DNA from: Rhizobium sp.
GTDB lineage: Bacteria; Pseudomonadota; Alphaproteobacteria; Rhizobiales; Rhizobiaceae
Length of the DNA stretch: 64,000 nt
NCBI GenBank assembly: GCA_019739215.1
Contig: JAHHDR010000022.1
Span: 62,001 to 126,000, forward strand
Direction of reading: 5' to 3'
Shown: piece after piece, positions 25,316 to 34,110 of the stretch
How the letters are laid out: every line of letters starts with the position of its first letter
Numbering within the stretch: position 1 is the first letter of the stretch
The notes under the pieces: generated by a model
What the model was told of the DNA's origin: nothing
Seen by the model: the letters and a program-made list of their open reading frames with translations, nothing else
The model's database searches: none
Translations under genes and position numbers: made by a program

Positions 25316-26611
25316 ATGTCGCAAAAGACCATCGCATTCTTTCCGGAAGCAGCCTTCGGCCCCGCCCTGAACTCCGTCGGCATTGCTCAGGCCGCCGAGG
25401 CGATGGGCTACAGGGTTGTCTTCCTCTCCGATCCGGGCTTTGTCTCGGTCTATGAAGGCTATGGTTTCGAGGCCCACCCGGTAAACCTGTCCGAGCCGAT
25501 GCCGCCCGAACAAATGGCGAAGTTCTGGGAAGACTTTATAAACGGCCACATTCCCAACTTCCGCAAGAGCCCCTACGAGCAGATCGACACCTACGTGAAG
25601 GACTGCTGGACGGCGATCGTAGACAGCGCGAAATGGGCGCAGAAGGATCTGCCGGGCGTGCTTGCCCGCATCAACCCGGACCTGATCTGCGTCGACAATG
25701 TCATCCTGTTTCCCGCCATCAAGCAGTTCGGCAAGCCTTGGGTGCGCATCATTTCCTGCTCGGAAAACGAGATCGAGGATCCGAAGATCCCGCCGCATCT
25801 GTCCGGCTGTGGCGCGGATGATCATGCCTGCCACGCCGCCTATCGCGCGCACTTCAATGCCGTGATCCAGCCGATCCATGATGACTTCAACGCCTTCCTG
25901 GAAGCGAACGGCGAGGTGGTCTATCCGATCGGTCAGTTCTTCGAAGCTTCGCCCTTCATGAATCTGCTGCTCTATCCGGAAGCGGTCAAGTTCGAGCGCG
26001 AGCACCCTCTCGACCCACGGCAATTCCAATATCTCGAAGGTTGCGTGCGCACCGAAAAGCCCTATGACGTGCCGGTCTTCAAGGCAAACAACGACAAGCC
26101 GCTGCTCTATGTTTCCTTCGGTTCGCTTGGCGCTGGCGATACCGAGCTTCTCAAGCGGATCATCGCCAGCATCGCGATGCTGCCCTACCGCGCCCTCGTC
26201 AATGTCGGTGACTACAAGGACCAGTATTCCAATGTGCCAGACAACGTGATCATCGACAGCTGGTTCCCGCAGCCTTCCGTGATCCCGCAGGTCGATGCCG
26301 TCATCCATCACGGCGGCAACAACTCCTTCACCGAATGCCTCTATTTCGGCAAGCCCGCCATCATCATGCCCTATGTCTGGGACGGCCATGACAATGCGAC
26401 CCGCGTCGATGAAACCGGCCACGGTTTCAAGATGCCGCGCTACGACTGGACCGATGCGGAACTGGAGGCCCGGATTGATCACATGATCAACGATCCGGGC
26501 ATGAAGGCGAAGCTGAACGCCACCTCGAAACACATGCAGAGCCAGAACGGACCGAAAAAGGCGGCCGGCATTCTCGATGCGTTGCTGACGACCGGAGCCT
26601 ATAATGGTTGA
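25316..26611 (+). CDS. UGT/MGT-like glycosyltransferase (second of two)
   Basis: GT-B enzyme of about 431 aa, clearly a paralogue of the one at 18935: the same N-terminal pattern KTIAFFPEAAFGPALNSVGIAQ, the same SFGSLGAGDTELL, DSWFPQPSV, HHGGNNS (331-337) and PYVWDGHDNATR blocks. Predicted cytosolic: no signal peptide or membrane anchor is seen. ATG 25316 is chosen by alignment with the paralogue. It is inside the importer operon, with its end overlapping the first cupin gene by eight bases. A glycosyltransferase in an uptake/oxidation operon is unusual; acceptor unknown. Confidence 0.88.
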   Translation: MSQKTIAFFPEAAFGPALNSVGIAQAAEAMGYRVVFLSDPGFVSVYEGYGFEAHPVNLSEPMPPEQMAKFWEDFINGHIPNFRKSPYEQIDTYVKDCWTAIVDSAKWAQKDLPGVLARINPDLICVDNVILFPAIKQFGKPWVRIISCSENEIEDPKIPPHLSGCGADDHACHAAYRAHFNAVIQPIHDDFNAFLEANGEVVYPIGQFFEASPFMNLLLYPEAVKFEREHPLDPRQFQYLEGCVRTEKPYDVPVFKANNDKPLLYVSFGSLGAGDTELLKRIIASIAMLPYRALVNVGDYKDQYSNVPDNVIIDSWFPQPSVIPQVDAVIHHGGNNSFTECLYFGKPAIIMPYVWDGHDNATRVDETGHGFKMPRYDWTDAELEARIDHMINDPGMKAKLNATSKHMQSQNGPKKAAGILDALLTTGAYNG

Positions 26612-26966
26612 CACCCTCAAGACGACCGCACCACACATCCACGGTGCCACCACCTTTGCCGACCTCGTCGACTGGGGCGTGCAGGCCGATGCCCTGGAGG
26701 GCAGTTCTGCCTCCACGGGACGCCTGCTGTTCAAGGGGCCGGACAACCAGCCGGAAACCGGCATCTGGGTCTGCACGCCGGGAAAATGGCGCCTGTCCAT
26801 ACCGCGCGACGAATTCTGCCACTTCGTCTCAGGGGCCGCGACCTATCGCTCGGACGACGGCGAGGTGATCGAAGTCACGCCTGGAACGGCGGTGATGTTC
26901 AAGGCCGGCTGGACCGGCGAATGCACCGTCCATGAGACCATGCGCAATATCTATATGCTGGCCTGA
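26604..26966 (+). CDS. Small cupin protein (DUF861-like), first of tandem pair
   Basis: Single-domain cupin of 120 aa. Seen: TGIWVCTPGKWRLSIPRDEFCHFVSG (first cupin motif, with Glu and His as likely metal ligands) and the second motif GEVIEVTPGTAVMFKAGWTGECTVHET. This resembles the DUF861 cupins found beside amine or polyamine oxidation genes. It overlaps the glycosyltransferase gene and is followed 26 bases later by a related cupin. Confidence 0.85.
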   Translation: MVDTLKTTAPHIHGATTFADLVDWGVQADALEGSSASTGRLLFKGPDNQPETGIWVCTPGKWRLSIPRDEFCHFVSGAATYRSDDGEVIEVTPGTAVMFKAGWTGECTVHETMRNIYMLA

Positions 26967-26992
26967 TCCGGCCCCTCGAAAGGACTATCGCC

Positions 26993-27340
26993 ATGACCAC
27001 CGCACCTCTGATGCGCAATCCCCTTCAGCAGACCGACCTCGTCGACTGGGGCACGATCCCGACCATGATCGAGGGCGTAAGCCACGTCTCTGGCCGGCTG
27101 ATCCACAAGGGTCCGAACGGCGAAAGCGAATGCGGCCTGTGGATCTGCACCCCGGGCAAATGGGATTGCCACGTCACCCGCGACGAATTTTGCCACTTTC
27201 TCGAAGGGCGCAGCACCTATGTGCATGAAAGCGGCGAGGTCATCGAGATCACGCCCGATACCGCCGCCTTCTTTCCGAAGGACTGGAAGGGCGTCTGCAC
27301 CGTCCATGAGACGATCAAGAAGGTCTACATGATCCGCTGA
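26993..27340 (+). CDS. Small cupin protein (DUF861-like), second of tandem pair
   Basis: Cupin of 115 aa related to the preceding gene along its length: CGLWICTPGKWDCHVTRDEF, CHFLEG, GEVIEITPDTAAFFPKDWKG, CTVHETIKKVYMIR. The metal-site Glu and His of motif 1 are kept. The pair is an old tandem duplication (moderate identity) and may form a heterodimer or act on two forms of a substrate; no function is known. Confidence 0.85.
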   Translation: MTTAPLMRNPLQQTDLVDWGTIPTMIEGVSHVSGRLIHKGPNGESECGLWICTPGKWDCHVTRDEFCHFLEGRSTYVHESGEVIEITPDTAAFFPKDWKGVCTVHETIKKVYMIR

Positions 27341-27417
27341 CCGATGACGCGGCCGTACAAAAGGCATGCGCCAGATGCGCCGTCCCATTCCACAATCGAC
27401 CTTGCAGGCAGGATGCC

Positions 27418-28930
27418 ATGAGCGCCTATGACATAACCAGACCCACCTATTTTGCGGCGGGTGACTATAGGCATAGCCGGGGGCCGATCCTCGAGGTCAT
27501 CGATCCTGCCCGGGTCGAAACGGTCGGGGTGATCACCGAAGTCACGGGAGACGAGCTCGCCGCGACCCTGGAGGCCGCAACCTTGGCGCAGCGCAAGTGG
27601 AAGGCGCTTGATGCCAAGACACGGGCCACCACCTTGCACAGGATCGCCAATCGCATCGAGGCGACCGACATGCGTCGCTGTGCCGAGATCATGTCGCGGG
27701 AAATGGGCAAACCCTACCCTGAGGCGATCGGCGAAGTCGCCAATTGCGCTGGCGCTTTCCGCTACTTCGCCGAAATGGCGCGTGACGAGGCCGGCAAGGT
27801 CGCCGGCACCACGCAGGCCGGGTCCTTCCAATTCGCGCGCTACGAACCGCTGGGCCTGTCCGTGCACATCATGCCGTTCAACTTTCCGATCCTTTTGATG
27901 TGCTGGACGGTGGCGGCATCGCTGGCCTCGGGCAATGGCTGCATCGTTAAGCCTGCCCCTGCCACCACGTTGTCCACGCTGGAATTCATGCAGGTCTTTG
28001 CCGATCTGCCGGAGGGACTGATTGCCTGTCTGCCGGGTGGCGCAGCGCTTGCCGAGGCACTGATCGCGTCGCCGAAGACCCATGCCGTTGCCTTTACCGG
28101 CTCGGTTGCGACGGGCAGGGCGGTCGCCATGGCCGCCGCCGGACAGATGAAGCCGGCGGTGATCGAGGCGGGCGGCTCCGATCCGATGATCATCAGTGCG
28201 CATGCGCCGCTGGAGATTGCCGCAGCCGGCGCCGTTACCGCGGCCTTCCACATGTCCGGACAGGTCTGCACCTCGGCCGAACGCTTCTTCGTGGTTGATG
28301 CCGTGTTTGACGATTTCATCGCAAAATTTGTCGCCGAGACAAAGCGCCTGCGCATCGGCCACGGACTTGGCCGCTCTGAAATCGGCCCTCTCGTGTCGGA
28401 AGCCGCCCGTGCCAAGGTTATCAGGCTGGTCGAGGATGCCGTTTCAAAGGGCGCGAGGGTCGAAACCGGAGGCCGCATTCCGCCGTCGGAAACCGATCGG
28501 CTGGTTCTATGAACCGACCATCCTCACCGGCTGCACCGCCGATATGGCGATCATGCACGAGGAATGCTTCGGCCCAGTCGCCGCCGTCATGCGCGTCGCC
28601 GATTTCAACGAAGCCATCGACAAGGCGAATGACAGCGAATTCGGCCTTGGCGCCTCGGTCTTTACCACCTCGCTCGAAGAGGCCATGGACGCGGTGGAGC
28701 GGCTGGAGGCCGGCATGGTCTGGGTGAACAATCCGCTGATCGACAATGACGCGCTGCCCTTCGGGGGCTGGAAGACGTCGGGTATCGGCCGAGAACTCTC
28801 GCGTCTCGGCCTCGATACGTTCCGCCGCTCCAAGATGGTCATCATCGACCACAAGCCGATGCGCCAGGAATGGTGGTATCCCTATCCGGATGACTGGTTC
28901 TACGAAACAGGCGGCCGCCAGCACTCCTGA
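27418..28930 (+). pseudogene. Aldehyde dehydrogenase, one frameshift
   Basis: NAD(P)-dependent aldehyde dehydrogenase of about 503 codons split into two frames. The first (27418-28512) holds the N-terminus to residue 364: MPFNFPILL, FTGSVATGRA, the catalytic Glu in VIEAGGSDP and the catalytic Cys in MSGQVCTSAERFF. The second resumes with GWFYEPTILTG and runs through MHEECFGPVA and PFGGWKTSGIGRE to 28930. One base is gained or lost near 28490-28500. All catalytic residues are present, so a sequencing error is as likely as a true mutation; the same break is in the mirror copy. It would oxidise an aldehyde (betaine- or aminoaldehyde-like). Confidence 0.88.
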
Positions 28931-28979
28931 GATAGTCGGCCGGCAGGCGCACATGAGATGACAACAGGGACAAAAATAC

Positions 28980-30167
28980 ATGATCATCACCATCCTTGGA
29001 GGCGCCGGCCTGATGGGCTCCGGCATCATCCGCGATCTGCTTTCAGACCGGTGCATCATCGACATCACGACCATCCGTCTTTGCGATGCGGCTCGCCCGC
29101 GCATGGAAGCCTTGCAGGCCGAACTGTCAGACCCCCGCATCGAGGTTGTCGATCTTGACGTCGCCGCCGGTGCGAGCCTGTCTGCGGCGATCGCCGGATC
29201 CGATCTGTGCATCAACTGCGTACCGACCCTTCTCGGTTTCCAGATGGCCATCTTCGAGGCCGCCCTGATGGAAAAGGTTCATTATGTCGACCTGGGTGGG
29301 CTTGGGACTTTCACCGTCAAGCAACTGGCCGAGCGTGACCGTTTCAAAGCTGCCGGTGTCACTGCCGTCATCGGTTGCGGCGCGGATCCTGGCATGTCGA
29401 ATGTGATCTGCCGCGCAGTGGCCGACCAGCTCGATGAAATCGATTCCATCAAGCTCTACTGGGCCGCCGAATTCGTTGGCGAGGAAAATCCGGTTCTCGT
29501 CCCTCCCTACAGCATTTCGACCGTGCTGGCGGAATATGCACTGGAAAGCACCCAGTTCTATGGCGGGCAGCATGTGACCTGTGCCCCGATGAGCGGGCGG
29601 GAAATCCTCGAACTCCCGGAGCCATGGGGATCGTGTGAATTCATGCATTCTCCGCATTCCGAACAGTTGACGGTGCCTCTGGCGGAGGGGATCCGGGAAA
29701 AGGGTATCAAGGAGTTTTCTTGGAAGCTGCACCTGCCGCATCGCGAGCATGAGGCTTGGGTCGGTCTGGTCAAGGCCGGCTTCGGAGATTTTGCCGATCC
29801 TCTTGTCGTCAACAATGTCGAGATCAGTCCCCTGGACGTGTTGCAAAAGGTCATCAGTCGCAACATCGAACGCAATCGCGACCGGATCCCCGAACAGGAC
29901 AGCCACGAGATTCACTTCGCCATCGGCAAGGGAAGAAAGAACGGCAGGCCGGCGACCGTGCGGGTGGAAGTCACCGTCGAGCCGGATCCGCTCTATGCAC
30001 CCTATGTCGATGCGTGCACATCGATGAACGGTTCGATTGCCGCACAGCTGATGCTGGCCGGCACCATGAAGCCGGGTGTCTGGGCGCCGGAAGAATATTT
30101 CGAGGTGTCGTCCTACTTCGCCGAGCTCGCGAAGCGGAAGTTCAAGGTCGTTAGCCATGTGGAATGA
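28980..30167 (+). CDS. Saccharopine dehydrogenase-like NAD(P)-binding protein
   Basis: 395-aa protein with a Rossmann N-terminus (ITILGGAGLMGSGIIRDLL), ADPGMSNVICRAVADQL and a C-terminal domain like that of saccharopine dehydrogenase/homospermidine synthase relatives (VHYVDLGGLGTF, CGADPGMSN). These enzymes form or cleave a C-N bond by reductive amination, or act on amino-acid-derived substrates. It lies 49 bases after the aldehyde dehydrogenase and closes the importer operon. Substrate unknown. Confidence 0.88.
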   Translation: MIITILGGAGLMGSGIIRDLLSDRCIIDITTIRLCDAARPRMEALQAELSDPRIEVVDLDVAAGASLSAAIAGSDLCINCVPTLLGFQMAIFEAALMEKVHYVDLGGLGTFTVKQLAERDRFKAAGVTAVIGCGADPGMSNVICRAVADQLDEIDSIKLYWAAEFVGEENPVLVPPYSISTVLAEYALESTQFYGGQHVTCAPMSGREILELPEPWGSCEFMHSPHSEQLTVPLAEGIREKGIKEFSWKLHLPHREHEAWVGLVKAGFGDFADPLVVNNVEISPLDVLQKVISRNIERNRDRIPEQDSHEIHFAIGKGRKNGRPATVRVEVTVEPDPLYAPYVDACTSMNGSIAAQLMLAGTMKPGVWAPEEYFEVSSYFAELAKRKFKVVSHVE

Positions 30168-30173
30168 GGTCTC

Positions 30174-30586
30174 GACATCAATCTAAAGAGCCAGCAACTG
30201 CAGCTGGTCGGTGCTGAGAGACACGCTGGCCCGGCGCAGCGGCGTCATCCTCAATATGGCCTCGACCCCATGCCTTCACCGCGATCCCGCATGCCTCCCT
30301 ATCCGCCTGCCAAGCACGCGCTGCTCGGCATGACGAAATCGCTCTGCCTCAAGTTCTCTGCTGACAAAATCCTGGTGAACGCCCTGGCCCCCGACTATGC
30401 GCGACGCAGAAGGTGATCGACGACTGGAACGGCTTTTCCGATCCCGAAGCCGCAAAGGCTGAGACGATGAAGCTGCGTCCCGGCGGACAGATCGCCTCGC
30501 CGCAGGGAAACGCCCTGGTGGCGGTGTTCGTGATTTCCGACGAGTGCCCCTTCACGAATGCAACCTGCCTGATCGTCGATGGTTGA
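30174..30586 (+). pseudogene. Short-chain dehydrogenase remnant
   Basis: C-terminal half of an SDR enzyme, broken by several frameshifts. Pieces seen in different frames: LVLRDTLARRSGVILNMAS-like, then YPPAKHALLGMTKSLCLKF with the catalytic YxxxK, ILVNALAP, then KVIDDWNGFSDPEAAKAETM and FVISDECPFTNATCLIVDG ending at a stop. The glycine-rich cofactor motif of the N-terminal half is absent. It lies between two operons facing each other. Confidence 0.72.
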
Positions 30587-30616
30587 TTGAGTGCGCAGCA
30601 GCATTCGTTGTCGCCT

Positions 30617-31465
30617 CTAATCCCGGGCGTCCGTGACACCCTTCATCGTCACGACGCCGGCGGTATCCGTGAGCCAGAGCGCAAGCCCATCATTCTGGCG
30701 ACGGGCATGAACATGCGGCGTACCACCGGCAAATAGCGGATGAACCGACCGGAACGAGAAGCCGGCCGGGACGCGGCCGCCGGACAGTTCCTCTGCCAGC
30801 GCCAGCAGCAGGGTCGCCTGCAGGGGGCCATGGAAGATCAGGCCGGGATAGTTCTCCTCCCCGGTCACATAGGGCTGGTCGTAATGAATTCGGTGGCCGT
30901 TGAAGGTGATCGCCGAATAGCGAAACAGCAGCACCGGGCCGGCATCGATGGCGCGCCGGTGCTCGAAAGGTTCGTCCGATGGCGCCGGGTCGGTCGTCAG
31001 CCCGGCGGGAGCCAATTGGCGGTAGACGACGTCCTGTCGCTCCGTCAGCGCCAACCCGCGCGGCGTCTCGTAATGATGCCTGAGCGTGACGAAGATCATA
31101 TCGCCGCTGCGGCCGGACTTGAGCGCGACGTCTTCGATGACCGAGCGCTTGGCGACGCTGTCGCCGACGAGGAAGCTACCGCTGAAAGTTAGTTCTCCGC
31201 CCGCCCACATGCGGCGCGGAAACGGAACCGGCGGCAGGAAGCCGCCGCGCGCCGGATGCCCATCCGCTCCTATGCCGCGCATCGGCACGATGTCGGGGGC
31301 GAGGCACCAATGGATGCCGACCGGGGCGGGCGCTCCCGAAACAGCGGCATGGTCCCGGTCGAGCACCGCGTCGAGGCTGCTCGCCAGCCGAGGCGTGATG
31401 ATATCCTCGACCGTCCGCTCCCGCCCGATCCAGGTCCTCAGATGTTCGATATCGACCTCGCTCAT
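30617..31465 (-). CDS. MaoC/FAS1-like CoA hydratase (mesaconyl/itaconyl-CoA hydratase-like)
   Basis: Hot-dog-fold acyl-CoA hydratase of 282 aa. The N-terminal half resembles the FAS1-like dehydratase domain (IGRERTVEDIITPRLASSLDAVL, LPPVPFPRRMWAGGEL), and the C-terminal half has the hydratase block HYDQPYVTGEENYPGLIFHGPLQ. This layout is that of mesaconyl-C4-CoA and itaconyl-CoA hydratases. It lies 12 bases after the acyl-CoA dehydrogenase gene and ends the block started by the CitE-like gene. Confidence 0.85.
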   Translation of the reverse strand: MSEVDIEHLRTWIGRERTVEDIITPRLASSLDAVLDRDHAAVSGAPAPVGIHWCLAPDIVPMRGIGADGHPARGGFLPPVPFPRRMWAGGELTFSGSFLVGDSVAKRSVIEDVALKSGRSGDMIFVTLRHHYETPRGLALTERQDVVYRQLAPAGLTTDPAPSDEPFEHRRAIDAGPVLLFRYSAITFNGHRIHYDQPYVTGEENYPGLIFHGPLQATLLLALAEELSGGRVPAGFSFRSVHPLFAGGTPHVHARRQNDGLALWLTDTAGVVTMKGVTDARD

Positions 31466-31477
31466 GTCACTCTCCGC

Positions 31478-32632
31478 TCAATAGGATCGCGGCATGCCGA
31501 GGACATGCTCGGCGATGTAGCTCAGGATCAGATTGGTCGAAATCGGCGCGACCTGGTATAGCCGGGTCTCTCGGAACTTCCGCTCGACGTCATATTCTTC
31601 GGCGAAGGCGAAGCCGCCATAGGTCTGGACGCAGGCTTCGGCCGCGGCCCAGGAGGCCTCGGCCGCCAGCATCTTGGCGATGTTTGCCTCCTCGCCGCAA
31701 TTCTCGCCCTGCTCGTAGAGGCGGGCAGCCTCGTGTACCATCAGTTCGGCAGCGCGCATCTGGGCGTGGGCACGGGCGATCGGAAACTGGATGCCCTGAT
31801 TCTGGCCGATCGGGCGGCCGAAAACGACGCGCTCTTTGGAATAGTCGCTCGCCTTCTTGATGAACCACTTGGCGTCGCCGATACATTCCGCGGCGATCAG
31901 GATGCGCTCGGCATTCATGCCCGACAGGATGTAGCGGAAGCCCTTGCCTTCCTCTCCGATGAGGTTTTCGGCGGGGACCTTCACATTGTCGAAGAAGACC
32001 TCGGTCGTGGCATGGTTCATCATCGTCCGGATCGGGCGGATCGTCATGCCGGCTTTACGGGCCTCCTGCATGTCGACGATGAAGACGGAGAGGCCGTCGG
32101 TCTTCTTGGCGACCTCGTCCTTCGGGGTCGTGCGCGCGAGCAGCAGCATCAGGTCGGAATATTCGGCGCGCGAGGTCCAGATCTTCTGGCCGTTGACCAC
32201 ATAATGGTCGCCCTCGCGCCGGGCGAAAGTCTTGAGCGAGGTCGTGTCGGTGCCGCTGGTCGGTTCCGTTACGCCGAAGGCCTGGAGCCGCAGTTCGCCC
32301 GAGGCGATGCGGGGCAGATAGCGCTGCTTCTGGTCCTCGTTGCCGTGGCGCAGGATGGAGCCCATGATATACATCTGGGCATGGCAGGCGCCGCCATTGC
32401 AGCCGGAACGCTGGACCTCCTCGAGGATCGCGGCCGCCGCCGACAGCGGCAGGCCCGAGCCGCCATATTCCTCGGGGATCAGGGCCGAGAGATAGCCAGC
32501 ATCGGTCAGCGCCTGTACGAATGCGTCGGGATAGGCGCTGTCGCGCTCGAGCCGCTGCCAGTATTCGCCCGGAAACCCGGCGCAGAGCTTGGCCACTTCC
32601 TCGCGGATCTCGGCATAATCTTGTTTCGACAC
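31478..32632 (-). CDS. Acyl-CoA dehydrogenase
   Basis: FAD-dependent acyl-CoA dehydrogenase of about 384 aa. Seen: PEEYGGSGLPLSAAAAIL, LQAFGVTEPTSGTDTTSL (substrate/FAD region), YVVNGQKIWTSRAEYSD, ERVVFGRPIGQNQGIQFPIA, and C-terminal YGGFAFAEEYDVERKFRETR. GTG 32632 is chosen as start because GGGAGGTGGG precedes it by the right distance. Within a CoA-linked C5-acid block it could act on a methylsuccinyl-CoA-like substrate; this is inference. Confidence 0.93.
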   Translation of the reverse strand: MSKQDYAEIREEVAKLCAGFPGEYWQRLERDSAYPDAFVQALTDAGYLSALIPEEYGGSGLPLSAAAAILEEVQRSGCNGGACHAQMYIMGSILRHGNEDQKQRYLPRIASGELRLQAFGVTEPTSGTDTTSLKTFARREGDHYVVNGQKIWTSRAEYSDLMLLLARTTPKDEVAKKTDGLSVFIVDMQEARKAGMTIRPIRTMMNHATTEVFFDNVKVPAENLIGEEGKGFRYILSGMNAERILIAAECIGDAKWFIKKASDYSKERVVFGRPIGQNQGIQFPIARAHAQMRAAELMVHEAARLYEQGENCGEEANIAKMLAAEASWAAAEACVQTYGGFAFAEEYDVERKFRETRLYQVAPISTNLILSYIAEHVLGMPRSY

Positions 32633-32753
32633 GGCGTTCCCACCTCCCAATCAGACAATACGGGATGGAGTCTAGGGATTGCGTGTTATAACCACAAATA
32701 CAGTTTGATGAGTGTGCCTATACGAGAAAGATATGACGCTGAGCGGGCGCGGT

Positions 32754-34106
32754 TCAGAATTCGCTGATGTTGGCGATGCTTTCCATCTGCTCAAGCCGGG
32801 AGAACAGCGACGAGGCTGCATTGCCGAGGACAGGTGTGGCAAGCGTCATGAACTTGGCCTCCACGGCCGCACGGTCCGGAAAGGTCTCGGGCTCGCCGGA
32901 CGGGTCGGGGATGTTGCGTTCGATCGTCCCGGCCGCTGTCGTGACGGCGATGTTGGCGCCGAACGGATGCCGCAGCCCTTCCAGCCGCTCATCGCGCTGC
33001 ACGTCGATGCGGGCCGCGATCGCCTCGACATCGGGATTGCCGAGCAGGGCATAGTCGTCCCAGCCGAAACTGCCCTTGTAGAGCGCAACGGCGGCGGCGA
33101 AGGGCATGGAGAACTGGCCCTCGACGACACTGCGCGGGCGGCGCTTCTCGTCGAGCGGCGCGCCTGTCAGCACGATGCCATTCTGGTGCAGGCCGATGGT
33201 CACGGCGCGGATATCCGATGCCGACAAGTCATGTTCGCGCTGCAGGGCGAGAAGCCCGTCGACGGCGGCATGGGTGTAGCGGCAGGCCGGATAGGGCTTC
33301 ATGCCGATCTTCATCGTCTCGTAGACCTGACCGAGATCGGCCGTGGCCCGTTCCGGCCTGGCGCCGTCGGTATAGCCGACGAGCAGACCGTGCTTGCCTT
33401 CGATGGCTTCGGCCGCGCCGATGAAATTCTCCTTGGCCAGGGCGGCGGCGATCAGGCCGTTCATCGCGGCGGCACCGACCTGGTAGCGCTTGTTCCAGGC
33501 GCCGTTGACGAGAAACTGCAGCGATCCGGCCGCCTGGCTGGCGGCGACGCCGAAGGCCGAGGCGATGCCTGCTGCATCGAGGCCCAGCAGTTTGCCGGCT
33601 GCAGCGGCCGCGCCGAATGTGCCGGCCGTTGCGGTGGGGTGGAAGCCGCGCGCGTAATGGGCGGTCGGGTCGAGCGCATTGCCGAGGCGGCAGCAGACCT
33701 CGTAGCCCGCGACGATCGCCGTGATGAGTTCCTTGCCGGACGCGCCGGATATTTCCGCAGCGGCAAAAGCGGCCGGCACGACGGGGGCACTGGGGTGCAG
33801 CGAACTGTCGGCATGCGTATCGTCGAAATCCAGCGAATGGCCAAGCGCGCCATTGAGCAGTGCGGCTGTCGCGGGCGCATAGCCACGCGTCAGGCCAAAC
33901 ACCCTGGACTGTCCCGGGCCGTCCATGCCGAGCCGCTTGAGCATACCCAGCAATGACGGCGTCGAATCCGCTTCCTTGCCTGCTCTGACGATGCTGCCGA
34001 TCAGGTCGATCGTCAGGTGGCGTGCGCGCTCCGGCACTGCCTCAGGCAGGTCGGCATAGTGGAGGTCGGCGACATAGCGGGCGAGGGTCTTGGTGATGCC
34101 TGTCAT
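32754..34106 (-). CDS. MmgE/PrpD family protein
   Basis: 450-aa member of the 2-methylcitrate dehydratase/cis-aconitate decarboxylase family. Seen: N-terminal helical domain, the family block HSLDFDDTHADSSLHPSAPVVPAAFA near residue 90, YEVCCRLGNALDP, GFHPTATAGTFGAAAAAG, and KPYPACRYTHAAVDGLL. Full length. Its start is four bases from the stop of the CitE-like gene, so they are one operon. Family members include itaconate-forming decarboxylases as well as dehydratases; the reaction here is not fixed. Confidence 0.92.
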   Translation of the reverse strand: MTGITKTLARYVADLHYADLPEAVPERARHLTIDLIGSIVRAGKEADSTPSLLGMLKRLGMDGPGQSRVFGLTRGYAPATAALLNGALGHSLDFDDTHADSSLHPSAPVVPAAFAAAEISGASGKELITAIVAGYEVCCRLGNALDPTAHYARGFHPTATAGTFGAAAAAGKLLGLDAAGIASAFGVAASQAAGSLQFLVNGAWNKRYQVGAAAMNGLIAAALAKENFIGAAEAIEGKHGLLVGYTDGARPERATADLGQVYETMKIGMKPYPACRYTHAAVDGLLALQREHDLSASDIRAVTIGLHQNGIVLTGAPLDEKRRPRSVVEGQFSMPFAAAVALYKGSFGWDDYALLGNPDVEAIAARIDVQRDERLEGLRHPFGANIAVTTAAGTIERNIPDPSGEPETFPDRAAVEAKFMTLATPVLGNAASSLFSRLEQMESIANISEF

Positions 34107-34110
34107 TGTC

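Noticed and set aside
25145-26800. 551-codon open frame on the minus strand (mirror 45853-47508)
   Set aside because: Antisense to the ATPase and glycosyltransferase genes; the sense frames have clear family motifs.
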